Of a stretch of 64,000 bases of DNA, positions 26,151 to 35,582 are shown one piece after another; positions within the stretch are counted from its first letter, which is position 1, and every line of letters begins with the position of its first letter. The stretch is from Peribacillus glennii (GTDB lineage Bacteria; Bacillota; Bacilli; Bacillales; DSM-1321). The DNA lies in contig NZ_QVTD01000021.1 of the NCBI RefSeq assembly GCF_003429105.1, positions 1 to 64,000 on the forward strand, written 5' to 3'. A model generated the notes under the pieces. The model saw only the letters and a program-made list of their open reading frames with translations. It made no database searches and was not told the DNA's origin. A program made the position numbers and the translations under genes.

Positions 26151-27332
26151 ATGCCTATTAATACAATCGTTTTCAACCCATTAACCCATGTAGGTTGGGG
26201 TTCTTTAAAACAGCTCGTTCCAGAAGTGAAAAAATATGATGTTTCCCGCATTTTGGTTGTGACCGACCCAGCCCTGGAAGACATTGGGCTGACTGAAAAA
26301 GTGAAGAATCCGCTTTTGGAAGGAGGATATACGGTTGAAGTTTATACCGAGGTCATTCCTGAGCCGCCCATTGAAATCGCAGAGAAGCTGGTATCCTTTA
26401 TAAAGCAGAAAAACTATGATTTAGTTGTCGGTCTGGGTGGAGGAAGCGCGCTTGATTTGGCAAAGCTGGCGGCAGTATTGGCGGCCCATGACGGAAATGT
26501 GTCGGATTACTTAAATTTGACCGGAACCAAAAGGATCATACATAAAGGGCTGCCCAAATTATTGATTCCAACCACATCAGGAACCGGATCGGAAGTGACC
26601 AACATTTCCGTTCTTTCATTGGAGAACACGAAGGATGTTATAGCACATGATTATTTATTGGCTGACGCGGCCATTGTAGACCCGGAGCTTACAGTTTCTG
26701 TTCCCCCGAAAGTAACAGCGGCTACGGGAATCGATGCTTTGACACATGCCATTGAAGCATATGTATCTGTGAATGCGAGCCCAATCACAGATGGCCTGGC
26801 ACTTCAGGCGATCAGGTTAATCAGCCGATCTATCCGCAGGGCGGTCCACGACGGAAAAGATAAAGAAGCCCGTATAGATATGAGCCAGGGAAGCTATATT
26901 GCTGGACTAGCCTTTTTTAATGCTGGGGTCGCGGGTGTTCATGCACTCGCTTACCCACTGGGAGGGCAATTCCACCTGGCTCATGGTGATTCAAATGCAG
27001 TTCTCCTGCCCTATGTTATGGGCTACATCCGCAAAAGCTGCACAAAAAAGATGGCAGATATTTTGAATGCGCTTGGCGGCAATTCTGCTTATTTTTCTCA
27101 GAAAGAGGCAAGTTTAAGATGTGTAGCTGAATTAAAAAGGCTTGTGGCGGATGTGGGCATACCTGGCACATTAGGGGGATTCGATATTCCGCAAGCTGCC
27201 TTGGAAAGACTGGCAGGGGATGCAATAAAACAAACAAGACTTTTGGCAAGAAGCCCATTAAAGCTTGAAATTGAAGATATCAGGGCGATTTATCAATCAG
27301 CTTTTGAAGGCAATATTGCAGAACCCATATAA
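26151..27332 (+). CDS. iron-containing alcohol dehydrogenase
   Basis: A 393-residue group III (Fe-type) NAD(P)-dependent alcohol dehydrogenase. The nucleotide-binding GLGGGSALD is at 94-102 and PTTSGTGSE at 140-148. The metal ligands are all present: Asp195 and His199 (GIDALTHAIEAY), His264 (GVHALAYPLGG) and His278 (HLAHGDSNA). The substrate could be a primary alcohol, 1,3-propanediol or a diol. The ATG is 8 bases after AGGAGGAT; a TATAAT lies at 26109-26114. Confidence 0.92.
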   Translation: MPINTIVFNPLTHVGWGSLKQLVPEVKKYDVSRILVVTDPALEDIGLTEKVKNPLLEGGYTVEVYTEVIPEPPIEIAEKLVSFIKQKNYDLVVGLGGGSALDLAKLAAVLAAHDGNVSDYLNLTGTKRIIHKGLPKLLIPTTSGTGSEVTNISVLSLENTKDVIAHDYLLADAAIVDPELTVSVPPKVTAATGIDALTHAIEAYVSVNASPITDGLALQAIRLISRSIRRAVHDGKDKEARIDMSQGSYIAGLAFFNAGVAGVHALAYPLGGQFHLAHGDSNAVLLPYVMGYIRKSCTKKMADILNALGGNSAYFSQKEASLRCVAELKRLVADVGIPGTLGGFDIPQAALERLAGDAIKQTRLLARSPLKLEIEDIRAIYQSAFEGNIAEPI

Positions 27333-27647
27333 TTCACTGACATACTTATACCTGACATCACCCGATTATTAGACATACCTATTAGGCCTTATTCGGGGCT
27401 TTTTAGGTTAATCTAAAGAAAATAAGGTGTATAAAGAACTAGCAAGAAATCGGCTGCTTGTGAATATTTTAGTGTTTTTCGTGAATTGCTGCCTGCTCGT
27501 TTGCACGTCGGTGGAGAGGGTTGTTATAATTTTGATTTGTTGAAATGTGGAGCTGGCAAACTTGGATATATAGCATATTTGTCATATATCACCCTTTCCA
27601 TACATACATACTTGGATAGTAAAACTACATATAAAGGAGAGGCCAAT

Positions 27648-27989
27648 GTGGTTACAATAAAATCAAAAATCTTCACCTTGCTCTTCTTGCTTGCAGTGTT
27701 GGCCATATTGTTATTCATTTGGCTGGGGAGATCGGGAAGCATTCAGCAGGAAGTGACGATCATCGAAAAATATTACTCTGCAGATGGTTCAGGAAAGGTG
27801 ACCGGAGTTAAAACGCAGGAGGTCGAAAACGTGAATGCCAAAGCTGATGGGCCGACTTGTGCAATGAAGTTCAGTAATGACCGGATACTTGTTGTAGATT
27901 GCGAAAGATACCTGGACTTCGAAATTGGGGAGAAAGCATTCATTCAATTCGATGATGGTACAATAACCGAAATTCGCGCGAAGGAGTAA
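27648..27989 (+). CDS. membrane-anchored hypothetical protein
   Basis: A 113-residue protein with one N-terminal helix (about 7-27, KIFTLLFLLAVLAILLFIWL), then an extracytoplasmic beta-rich domain of about 85 residues (IEKYYSADGSGKVTGVKTQE and later ILVVDCERYLDFEIGEKAF). The frame is open upstream to 27486, but GTG 27648, 5 bases after AAAGGAGAGG, is clearly the start. Two cysteines (about 72 and 84) could pair outside the cell. Family not recognised. Confidence 0.7.
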   Translation: MVTIKSKIFTLLFLLAVLAILLFIWLGRSGSIQQEVTIIEKYYSADGSGKVTGVKTQEVENVNAKADGPTCAMKFSNDRILVVDCERYLDFEIGEKAFIQFDDGTITEIRAKE

Positions 27990-28110
27990 GGGATCAAGAT
28001 ACTCAAAAAACATTTTCGGAAATATACACATATTTCGGTAAAAATTTCCATTGCATTATTTGGCTAAATCCCCGATAAATATAAGTAATACATTATTAGG
28101 GGGAAATTAA

Positions 28111-28323
28111 ATGTATAAAATAGAAAAAGGGTCTTTGGAAGAGGTCCTAATGATTCTACAGAACATTGGTCTCCAGCTGAATGATTATGAAAAAACAAAT
28201 ACGATGATCCCGGTCGCCTCATATAAAGAATTGCTTGAGTTTAGCATTGCCATTGCAAGACGGACAAATGATGTGTCAGATACGATTGACGAGATTATCG
28301 AAACAATTGAAGATAAATTATAG
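28111..28323 (+). CDS. small acidic helical protein
   Basis: Seventy residues, all-helical by composition: MYKIEKGSLEEVLMILQNIG, then SYKELLEFSIAIARRTNDVS and an acidic tail. ATG follows AGGGGGAAA. It is soluble, with no cysteines. Family not recognised; possibly a small dimeric regulator or anti-factor, but nothing in the sequence proves it. Confidence 0.65.
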   Translation: MYKIEKGSLEEVLMILQNIGLQLNDYEKTNTMIPVASYKELLEFSIAIARRTNDVSDTIDEIIETIEDKL

Positions 28324-28395
28324 TTTCAGCGTTTATCACAAGAAGTGGAAGGGTAAAGATTAGGTTTCGGGTAAACAATTAAATAGGTCGAATTC

Positions 28396-28447
28396 AAAAA
28401 ACATCATTCGGACAGCTCTGCGCGTCCAGAAAGGTGTTTTTTTTTCA
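28396..28447 (+). terminator. terminator
   Basis: An outer stem of an A-run with CATC against GGTG with a T-run encloses an inner GGAC/GTCC hairpin. The T run at 28437-28445 follows. It probably ends the 28111 gene. Confidence 0.65.
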
Positions 28448-28501
28448 TATTCTCGCATGAGTGGACATACCTATGAGTATAACCGATAGGAGGCTCCCGA
28501 T

Positions 28502-28603
28502 ATGCTTGATGTAAAAAAGTTCTTCAATAATCATTGCTATACTCTTTGTCTGGTTGCCATTACGTTCATCTTCACGATCATGTGGACAAGTACTTTGAAG
28601 TAG
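28502..28603 (+). CDS. 33-residue single-helix membrane microprotein
   Basis: An ATG 8 bases after a perfect AGGAGG (28488-28493) opens a 33-codon frame: polar start (MLDVKKFFNNH), one membrane helix (about 13-28, YTLCLVAITFIFTIMW) and a short TSTLK end. The strength of the ribosome site and the clean helix argue for translation. No family recognised; size and shape recall small membrane peptides, including type I toxins. Confidence 0.55.
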   Translation: MLDVKKFFNNHCYTLCLVAITFIFTIMWTSTLK

Positions 28604-28738
28604 GCATAAAATCCTTCTCAAATTTTTATTTATTTTCTTTATTTGATGCATTGCAAATAACTCCCCTAGGAAATGGTAAATATATAAAGGGACTGCTTCT
28701 GAAGGTCCAAGCGGGAATTAATGTAAAAATAGCAAAGG

Positions 28739-29689
28739 GTGAGCGGTTTGGTAAGCCATTGCAAATCAAATGAAGAATTGCAGGAATTAGTTGATGTAGC
28801 GAAAACATACACAAAACAGGGAAAAGTGGCTGACTATATCCCGGCACTCAAACAGGCCAGGAGGGATGATTTGTCAGTAGCGATTTCCTATCCGGACGGA
28901 AAGGGCTATTGCGCCGGTGACGTCAGCGATAAACTAACCCTCCAAAGTATTTCCAAGGTTCTGACATTGGCTATGGCGTTATTGGAAAAGGGTGAGGAGC
29001 ATGTATTTTCCTATGTAGGGAAGGAACCGACAGGCGATCCGTTTAATTCTATTGCAAAGCTGGAAACAAACACGCCTTCCAAGCCATTAAACCCTATGAT
29101 CAATGCAGGGGCTTTAACGGTAACCCATATGATTGTCGGCAAAAGTGTGGATGAACGTTTTAGCCGGATCTTACAGTTTGTACGGGACATGGCACAAAAT
29201 CAGGATATCGGTGTTAATGAAGAAATCGCCCGCTCTGAGTATGATTCAGCAGACTTGAATCGCTCGTTGAGTTACTTCTTAAAGCAGCATGGAGTGATTA
29301 ATGAAGATGTGGAAGACTTGATGGAGCTTTACACAAAACAATGCGCGATCGAGATGGACTGCAAAGATTTGGCGAGGATTGGCTGTATCTTTGCCATGAA
29401 CGGCAAAGACGTTATGACAGAGAAACAAATCATACCCGAAGATATTGCACGTATCTGCAAAACCTTCATGGTTACCTGCGGAATGTATAATGCGTCAGGC
29501 GAATTTGCCATTAATGTTGGCATTCCTGCCAAAAGCGGCGTATCAGGAGGGATTTTGGGAGCTGTACCCGGAAAATGCGGCATCGGTATATACGGCGCCG
29601 CGCTGGACGATAAGGGAAACAGCATTGCAGGCATCAAACTCTTGGAAATGATGGCAAAAAAATATTCATTAAGCATGTTTAATACATGA
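28739..29689 (+). CDS. glsA: glutaminase
   Basis: A 316-residue GlsA-family enzyme of the serine-beta-lactamase fold converting glutamine to glutamate and ammonia. The catalytic Ser70-x-x-Lys73 pair is in LTLQSISKVLT. Other family blocks are NPMINAGALTVTH, CAIEMDCKDLARIG, MVTCGMYNASGEFA and VPAKSGVSGGILG-like text near the end. Length fits (about 310). The frame opens at GTG 28739. The in-frame TTG at 28748, about 8 bases after AAAGGGTG, may be the real start. Single gene. Confidence 0.93.
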   Translation: MSGLVSHCKSNEELQELVDVAKTYTKQGKVADYIPALKQARRDDLSVAISYPDGKGYCAGDVSDKLTLQSISKVLTLAMALLEKGEEHVFSYVGKEPTGDPFNSIAKLETNTPSKPLNPMINAGALTVTHMIVGKSVDERFSRILQFVRDMAQNQDIGVNEEIARSEYDSADLNRSLSYFLKQHGVINEDVEDLMELYTKQCAIEMDCKDLARIGCIFAMNGKDVMTEKQIIPEDIARICKTFMVTCGMYNASGEFAINVGIPAKSGVSGGILGAVPGKCGIGIYGAALDDKGNSIAGIKLLEMMAKKYSLSMFNT

Positions 29690-29749
29690 GTGAAGTATAT
29701 TAATGCCTAAACTGGGTATACTTCTAAAAAAAGTGTAAGGAGCACGCCA

Positions 29750-29905
29750 ATGATCTGTTCGATTTGCAAGAGGCCTAAGGAAATAGAGTATGCAACCACC
29801 GAAAACAGTTATTGTGCCGATTGTTGGTCAGTTGTTTCATCTTCTTATGATTACTTGACTGGTCAAGGCAGGGAGTATCTTTCAAGAAACAGCAATTTTG
29901 ATTAA
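29750..29905 (+). CDS. small zinc-ribbon-like protein
   Basis: Fifty-one residues with two CxxC knuckles: CSIC (residues 3-6) and CADC (22-25), 16 residues apart, as in a minimal zinc ribbon. The rest (WSVVSSSYDYLTGQGREYL) is polar. ATG lies 8 bases after AAGGAG. Not assigned to a family. Downstream text up to about 30050 has short sensible stretches broken by stops, so the gene may once have been longer or followed by another. Confidence 0.6.
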   Translation: MICSICKRPKEIEYATTENSYCADCWSVVSSSYDYLTGQGREYLSRNSNFD

Positions 29906-30889
29906 GGAGTTTAATCTGCAGGGCATCGATGGAGATGAAACAGAAGGGATAGCTTTTGGACAATGATTGAAACAAGAGTATCGGGCTACAAATGTGGAAA
30001 TAATGATGGCCCATAATCCGATCATGATGACTTTGCAGATTACATTCAAATAGTTATGTTACTTGGCTGGGCTTTTTAGGCCTATGGATAAAAGATTAAG
30101 CTCCTTCTCATAGATTTAAGTAACAGACATCTAGGTTCACTATACTAACATAAAGGAAGAGGAGTAATATTTCTGGATTATGTAAGAACTACTAGGCAAC
30201 TAAGCAATATGAACAGATTTTTTTCCAGGGGATATGATATCCTCATCACACTAGTTGTAAAAAACTATTAAAGTTGAAGGTTCAATTAAAGACAAGAATA
30301 TTTTCTTTCCTTCTCGATGTATATCAACTAAGGAGGCATATAGCGGCCGAAACTTTTCCTTCCCACTGGACGGATATTCAAGGCATTCGCAGAAAATGAA
30401 ATTTTTCCTGGTGACTTGAAGGTGCGTTTCCAATATCCAATTTCTTTAAGGGTTCAAAAAGATGACGAGATCCAAGAACTAAACCCTTTAAGGGTCAAGG
30501 CCGCAAGGATAAGCCAGGTATAAAAACAGATCTTCAGCAAACAGTTTAATCCATCGAAAAACGCAGAAATTTGCATTGTGTTCATGTTATTAAGGTTTAA
30601 TATGTCACTACCTTTAAACGAGTGTTCTTTAGTGCCCCAAATCCAGCTGCGATTATACTATCCCCTAAGTTTTTTTCATCCTCTACCTATACCCTGTTAG
30701 CATTCCTTTTGCATTGCTACTTCCTTTATTACAATTCTATCTTAATATGGAGCTTAAATAATCTTTCTTATCCTAGGTATCATTACCGTCTTGTATTCTT
30801 AGCTACTCTTTTTCCACTTTACTTTACGATTTCTATTCATGAGTGAGCCTGCAAAGTGAGGACCATCTCATTAAATATGTATTTTTGGA
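29906..30889. other. long stretch with only gene debris
   Basis: No intact gene. On the plus strand, 30344-30526 holds an open but start-less stretch (RPKLFLPTGRIFKAFAENEI and on to NPLRVKAARISQV) that reads like coding sequence of an unknown protein. Around 30140-30270 another short frame follows AGGAAGAGGAG but lacks a start codon. The remainder is A/T-rich and featureless to me. Confidence 0.45.
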
Positions 30890-31190
30890 TAAATATAAAT
30901 TGGCATAATTTATCGAGTTATAACCGTATCACCAGCCTTCAACACCAGTGGCTCTAGTTAATAAATCGGTGTTTTGAAATCGCTAAGAAAATGAGATAAA
31001 TCCCCGCTGCTTAACCCTAGAATACCGGCAGTGTTTTGCGTTTTATTGAAAAGTTGGCTGTTAATGATTGGTCATGGGTGGAAGCCCTTACTCCGATGTG
31101 AGCGAATCTCCCAGGGCAACATACAAAACGGGGATTTCCAGCACAGTTTCCTTTCGCAAGTAATAAGTCAAATTCTCTTTTTTAAATAAT
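30890..31190 (-). pseudogene. decayed GDSL/SGNH esterase
   Basis: On the minus strand, IPVLYVALGDSLTSE (GDSL box at 31100-31111) is followed, across stops and frame changes, by GLPPMTNH-like and FNKTQNTAGILG-like text and then SGDLSHFLSDFKTPIY. This is the start of a SGNH-hydrolase (YpmR-like lipase/acylhydrolase), cut by several stops; the C-terminal catalytic D-x-x-H part is absent. Confidence 0.5.
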
Positions 31191-31279
31191 AGCAGCCATA
31201 TTTGTATATTTTATTGAATGAAGCTTCAAGCGTATCGTAACAATCACCAATTCGTCTCCAAATACGATTGTTTCTTTTT

Positions 31280-31837
31280 TTAGATTTCTTCCAAAATTTG
31301 TGTGGGAGTTTTCTCAATAATATCTTTATGGTAATCATTAATAATCCCCTTATATCTTTTGAAATGGGTGTTATCCATATAAAATTTACTTAATTGCGCT
31401 TCTAATGATAGTTCGTCTTCTCTCCAATGTTGGAGTGAAATGATTAGCCCTGATTTTTCAAGCTTTTGTATATTAATTTCTTCCTGCCCCGGTAACGAAT
31501 GATAAATGAAAATTGGTTTTCGCTTGAATAGACATTCACTGATTGTGACTCCTCCGGGTTTTGTCACAATTCCATCCATCTAGTCGTAAAGGGCATTCAT
31601 TTTTTCCCTGGAATCTATATACCCCATCGCAGTGATGTTGTTTTTCTTGAGCTTTGCAATCCGTTGATATAATGTTTGATTTGTTCCGCATAACACATAA
31701 AAATGAAAATTTTTATTGTTACCTATTTTCGTAACGATATGTAGTCTGATTCTTAGCAAATTGATCGATAGAATTAACGGTCTCATGAGTTCTCCTTCCT
31801 TTGCGCTAGGTAAAAAGAGTAAAGAAACCAGAAACAT
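31280..31837 (-). pseudogene. C-terminal remnant of a UgtP/MGDG-synthase-like glycosyltransferase
   Basis: The minus strand reads FHFYVLCGTNQTLYQRIAKL...NITAMGYIDSREKMNALYD, then a TAG at 31580-31582, then directly MDGIVTKPGGVTISECLFKR and FIYHSLPGQEEIN. The KPGGVTISE donor-binding motif and PGQEEIN are typical of processive diacylglycerol glucosyltransferases (UgtP) and MGDG synthases. The N-terminal half is missing, and the stop breaks the rest. Confidence 0.75.
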
Positions 31838-31840
31838 ACA

Positions 31841-32575
31841 TTACAACCCAATTTTTAATGTTGCCAATAAAGGCAAATGGTCTGAAGCCAGCTTGTCTAA
31901 AGTAACTACTTTTGATTCAATGACTCCGATTTCTTTCGTAGTAAAAATATAGTCCAGCCTTCTGAAAGGACGTTTAGATGGAAAAGTGTATCCACCTGAA
32001 TCTTCGAGGTTTTCTGTCCAAACATCCGTCAATCGTTTCGTTACGTTCCTCCAGGTCCTTGAAGAGGGGGTCATATTCCAATCGCCCATTATGAAGGCAG
32101 GCCCAGCCTGTTTATCTATTACATCAAGGATAAAAGCTGATTGTTTTTTGTGAAGAAAAGGTGCAAGGCTTAGATGGGTGACAAAGGCTGATACTTCAAT
32201 ATGTCCTGCGTTCAGTTTGACTTCCAGCATTGCCCGGTCTTCCACCAAACTTGGTAAAAAATCAAACGGATGATTATGGGAATGGACAATGGGAAAGCGC
32301 GTAAGCAATGCATTTCCAAATTCGCGTTGCTTCCTTGCTCCAGGAGTTTCAATTGTAATTGCAGGGCCGTATACATATTCCATTTGAAGCTCTGCTGCCA
32401 GATAACGAGCCTGATCCAGAAATTCACTTCGTTCCGAGAAATATCTATCTACCTCATTTAGGCCAATTATATCCGCGTCAGTAGTTCTTATGATATTGCT
32501 GATCCTCTGTAAATTGAGTTTTCCCTCTGCACCTCTGCCCTGGTGTATATTAAACGTCATAACCTTTACCTGCAT
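31841..32575 (-). CDS. endonuclease/exonuclease/phosphatase (EEP) family protein
   Basis: A 244-residue metal-dependent hydrolase of the DNase I/sphingomyelinase fold. The conserved pieces are present: MTFNIHQGRG (Asn at 9), GLNEVDR (metal Glu about 41), THLSLAP, FIMGDWNMTP (catalytic Asp and Asn) and ASDHLPLLATL (final Asp-His). There is no signal peptide, so it acts in the cytosol. The substrate could be a lipid headgroup or nucleic acid. ATG at 32575. Two decayed genes for lipid-type enzymes lie just downstream on the same strand. Confidence 0.9.
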   Translation of the reverse strand: MQVKVMTFNIHQGRGAEGKLNLQRISNIIRTTDADIIGLNEVDRYFSERSEFLDQARYLAAELQMEYVYGPAITIETPGARKQREFGNALLTRFPIVHSHNHPFDFLPSLVEDRAMLEVKLNAGHIEVSAFVTHLSLAPFLHKKQSAFILDVIDKQAGPAFIMGDWNMTPSSRTWRNVTKRLTDVWTENLEDSGGYTFPSKRPFRRLDYIFTTKEIGVIESKVVTLDKLASDHLPLLATLKIGL

Positions 32576-32826
32576 TTTTCCACACCCCTGTTGAATGACC
32601 GGAAACAGATTCCCGGCTAATAAAATTCTTTAATATCTTTTCCTATCAGGGAAACTTTATATAGAGTTCCGTCTCTATTTTCTAATCTAAATGTTGCCCG
32701 GACTTCCGGGAATTAAAACTCTTACCGGTTATTGGGGAGATAAAGAAAATAGATAGAGAGGGTCATTAGATTCCGGTTTTAAGAAAATATTAAAGGTATA
32801 ACCAAATAGAGAAGGGTGAACCGAAA

Positions 32827-34310
32827 TTGGCAAATGTATTCAAACAAAATGAGTCACATGGGAAACCTGTGGTCATGCTTGTCATCGATACTTTAATGCA
32901 TTCACCATTACAGGAAGCAATAAAAACCGGCAAGGCACCAGCATTGAAATTCTTAATGGAAAATGGCCAATACTTCCGTAATCTCGTCGCTCCCTTTCCA
33001 ACGATGTCCGTAAATGTGGAAACGACCCTTCTAACGGGAACTTATTGCAATCAGCACGGCATTCCCGGATTAGTCTGGTTCAGCAGTGAAGAAAACCGGC
33101 TCATTAATTATGGCACCCATTACCGTGAACTATTCAAGCTTGGGATGGTGCAAGCAATAGAGGATTTCTTGTTCAATTTGAATGAGAAGCACATAAGCAA
33201 TAAAGTGGTAACCATACATGAGGAACTGGAGAAAAGAGGCAGGCAATCAGCCTCGATCAATGCTCTTGTTTATCGCGGCCCTACAGCCCATCCGCTAAAC
33301 TTGCCAATGATATTAACAACATTTACGAACATTGATAAAAACCATCCAGCAAAGGCTTCTAAATTTTTCTCCTTTGGACGGTTTTCGAAATTACACCCTT
33401 CGAACCGTTATCAACATTTCTGGAAAAAGCTAGGGGTTAATGATGCTTCATCTATTTTACAACTAACACATTTAATCAATCACAATTCCCTTCCTGCATT
33501 TTCAATCGTTTACCTGCCTGAACTTGATCAAAGAATCCATAAAAGTGGGCGGATGGATATAAAGGGAATAGAAAAGGCTGACAAACACCTGCAAAAGATA
33601 CTTAATTTATATGGGTCTTGGGAAAAAGCGTTGCAACAAAATACGTGGATCATTTTAGGAGATAATGGACAGGCCTGGGTAGGTTCCGAACGAAGGGAAG
33701 CTATCATTGATTTACGTAAATTATTGGAAAGGTATCGTATTATGCAACTGTCCAAAGGGTTGCAGCCTACAGACGAGATAGTCCTCGCTGTAAATGACAG
33801 GATGGCCTATATATACACAATGAATAGAGAGAATGTGCCTCTGCATGAGCTTGCGGTGCTATTGCAGAAAGACAATCGGATTGATGTGATTGCCTGGAAA
33901 GAAGGCCGGCATATCGAGGTTAGGTCAGGGGAGACTGGGGGTGAGCTCCGTTTTGGGCCAGAAGGAGAGTACTATGATCAATACGAGCAATCATGGTTTC
34001 TTCAAGGCGATGAAAATTATTGGATCTTACAGTGTGCGGAAAAGAGATTAAATATGGCGCTTATCCGGATGCGCTGGCGAGGCTTTATAGCTGTATATTT
34101 TCGCATAAAGGCGAATTTTTGATTGCGAGCGCAAAACCAGGTCATGAAATAATCGGAGAAGGCTCTCCCGTACATCTTGGCGGGGCAGGTCATGGGGGTT
34201 TGCATGAACAAGATACGTTAGTGCCGATCATTATAACCGGGACTAAGACAGTTCCAGAACACTTGCGTATGGTCGACTTAAAAAGCTGGATATTGTCATT
34301 AGTATATTAA
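32827..34310 (+). pseudogene. alkaline-phosphatase-superfamily phosphodiesterase, single frameshift
   Basis: A nucleotide pyrophosphatase/phosphodiesterase-like enzyme of about 494 residues. Metal Asp21 is in MLVIDTLM and the probable nucleophile is Ser61 in FPTMSVNVETTLLTG. Later come YLPELDQRIHKSG, ILGDNGQA and, after the break, GGAGHGGLHEQDTLVP. The start TTG is 6-8 bases after GAAGGGTGA. At about 34020 the frame shifts: restoring one G in TATTGG gives TATTGGGATCTT and a full reading to 34310. With one lesion in a G run, a sequencing error is as likely as true inactivation. Confidence 0.8.
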
Positions 34311-34460
34311 AGCATTTATTTTAGGTGAAGTCTCCAGACAATCACGAAGGCTGCTGGAAACTGAACCCGGCAGCCTTACATCCATTTCATCAGGCCAATC
34401 GGCTATTTCTTAATGGCAATCATATTAATCATGAATCCAACAATAAGGAGGAGCTTTGGA

Positions 34461-35270
34461 ATGGCAGAACTTCCCGAGCTGGAAAGGTACCGTTTAGTGT
34501 TAAGCCCCCATCTGGTCAGTAAGGAAATTACATTAGTCGAAATTCATAGGCAGAAATCGATCAATTTGCCTGTACATGAATTCGCTTCCCGCCTGCAGGG
34601 AAATCGTATTACCGGGATAACCAGAAGGGGGAAATTTTTAATTTTTCAATTAGCTTCTGGAGAAAACCTGCTGCTTCACTTAATGATTGGGGGCTGGCTA
34701 TTTATCGGAAATGAAAAGATTAATCCTAACCGTAAAAAGCAGATAATCCTTTCGTTCGGAGAAATGCAACTATTCTTTCTTGGCCTCCGTCTCGGCTATC
34801 TACACATACTATCAACGGAGGAACTGAATAAGAAACTGGGAGAGTTGGGCCCTGAACCGCTTGATCCAGCCTTTGGATTTGAGGATTTTCAAGGAAGAAT
34901 CAGCAAAAAAAGGGGAATTCTGAAATCCGTTTTAATAGACCCTAAATTTATTGCAGGAATTGGCAGCTGTTATTCAGACGAAATATGCTTTAAAGCTCAG
35001 TTGAAGCCCGAGAATAAGGTACAACAATTAACAGGGGAGCAGATACATAGGTTATTTGAAGCAATTAAACCCGTATTGGAAAACGCCATTCATATAGGGG
35101 GGTATATGGATTATCCCTTGTATGCGAATGATAGAAAAACCGGGGCATATAATGACCATTTTCTCGTTTACTTGCGAGAAAACCAGCCATGCAAAAGATG
35201 CCGAAACGTCATCCAAAGAAAGGACCTTTCTTCGCGTAAATCCTTTTTTTGCCCAGGCTGCCAGGAATAG
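34461..35270 (+). CDS. Fpg/Nei-family DNA glycosylase lacking the N-terminal proline
   Basis: A 269-residue base-excision-repair enzyme. It begins MAELPELERY where Fpg has MPELPEVE: the catalytic Pro2 is Ala2, while Glu3 is kept. Lys58 (RRGKF) matches the conserved lysine, the helix-two-turn-helix region is LIDPKFIAGIGSCYSDEICF, and the C-terminal zinc finger is intact (CKRC 244-247, CPGC 264-267). ATG lies after AAGGAGGAGC; the frame is open further upstream but without a ribosome site. It presumably removes oxidised bases, with altered lyase chemistry. Confidence 0.88.
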   Translation: MAELPELERYRLVLSPHLVSKEITLVEIHRQKSINLPVHEFASRLQGNRITGITRRGKFLIFQLASGENLLLHLMIGGWLFIGNEKINPNRKKQIILSFGEMQLFFLGLRLGYLHILSTEELNKKLGELGPEPLDPAFGFEDFQGRISKKRGILKSVLIDPKFIAGIGSCYSDEICFKAQLKPENKVQQLTGEQIHRLFEAIKPVLENAIHIGGYMDYPLYANDRKTGAYNDHFLVYLRENQPCKRCRNVIQRKDLSSRKSFFCPGCQE

Positions 35271-35386
35271 CTTAGGCTAAAGTCAATACCAAAAAACTAT
35301 ATCCCCACGAATAATTTTTTTACTTTGCGGAAAAGAAAAAAGAAGGAAAAACGACAAAAATCTCGTTTTCGAGGTGCCTTTGAGTC

Positions 35387-35425
35387 AAAATTCTCAAAAA
35401 ACCACGTTGATTTTTTGAGAATTTT
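35387..35425. repeat. 15-bp perfect inverted repeat upstream of the SigH-like gene
   Basis: Arms 35387-35401 and 35411-35425 are perfectly complementary, with a 9-base loop. A/T ends let it act as a terminator in both directions, ending the glycosylase transcript, or as a stable hairpin. A second small palindrome GATATT-TGCG-AATATC is at 35449-35464. Confidence 0.8.
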
Positions 35426-35582
35426 AGAATGATATGTAAACAAAAGTCGATATTTGCGAATATCTTAAATGTGAAATCTAAGGTAATATAATAAGTATCT
35501 CTGATAATCACTTAATAGAAAAACATATGGTGGCTAAAGACTAAACGGCAAAACTTAGCCTAAACAAGCGGGGGGATTTTAA

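Noticed and set aside
30622-30846. Plus-strand open frame of 74 codons
   Set aside because: Hydrophobic only because the DNA is T-rich; no start context or homology signal.
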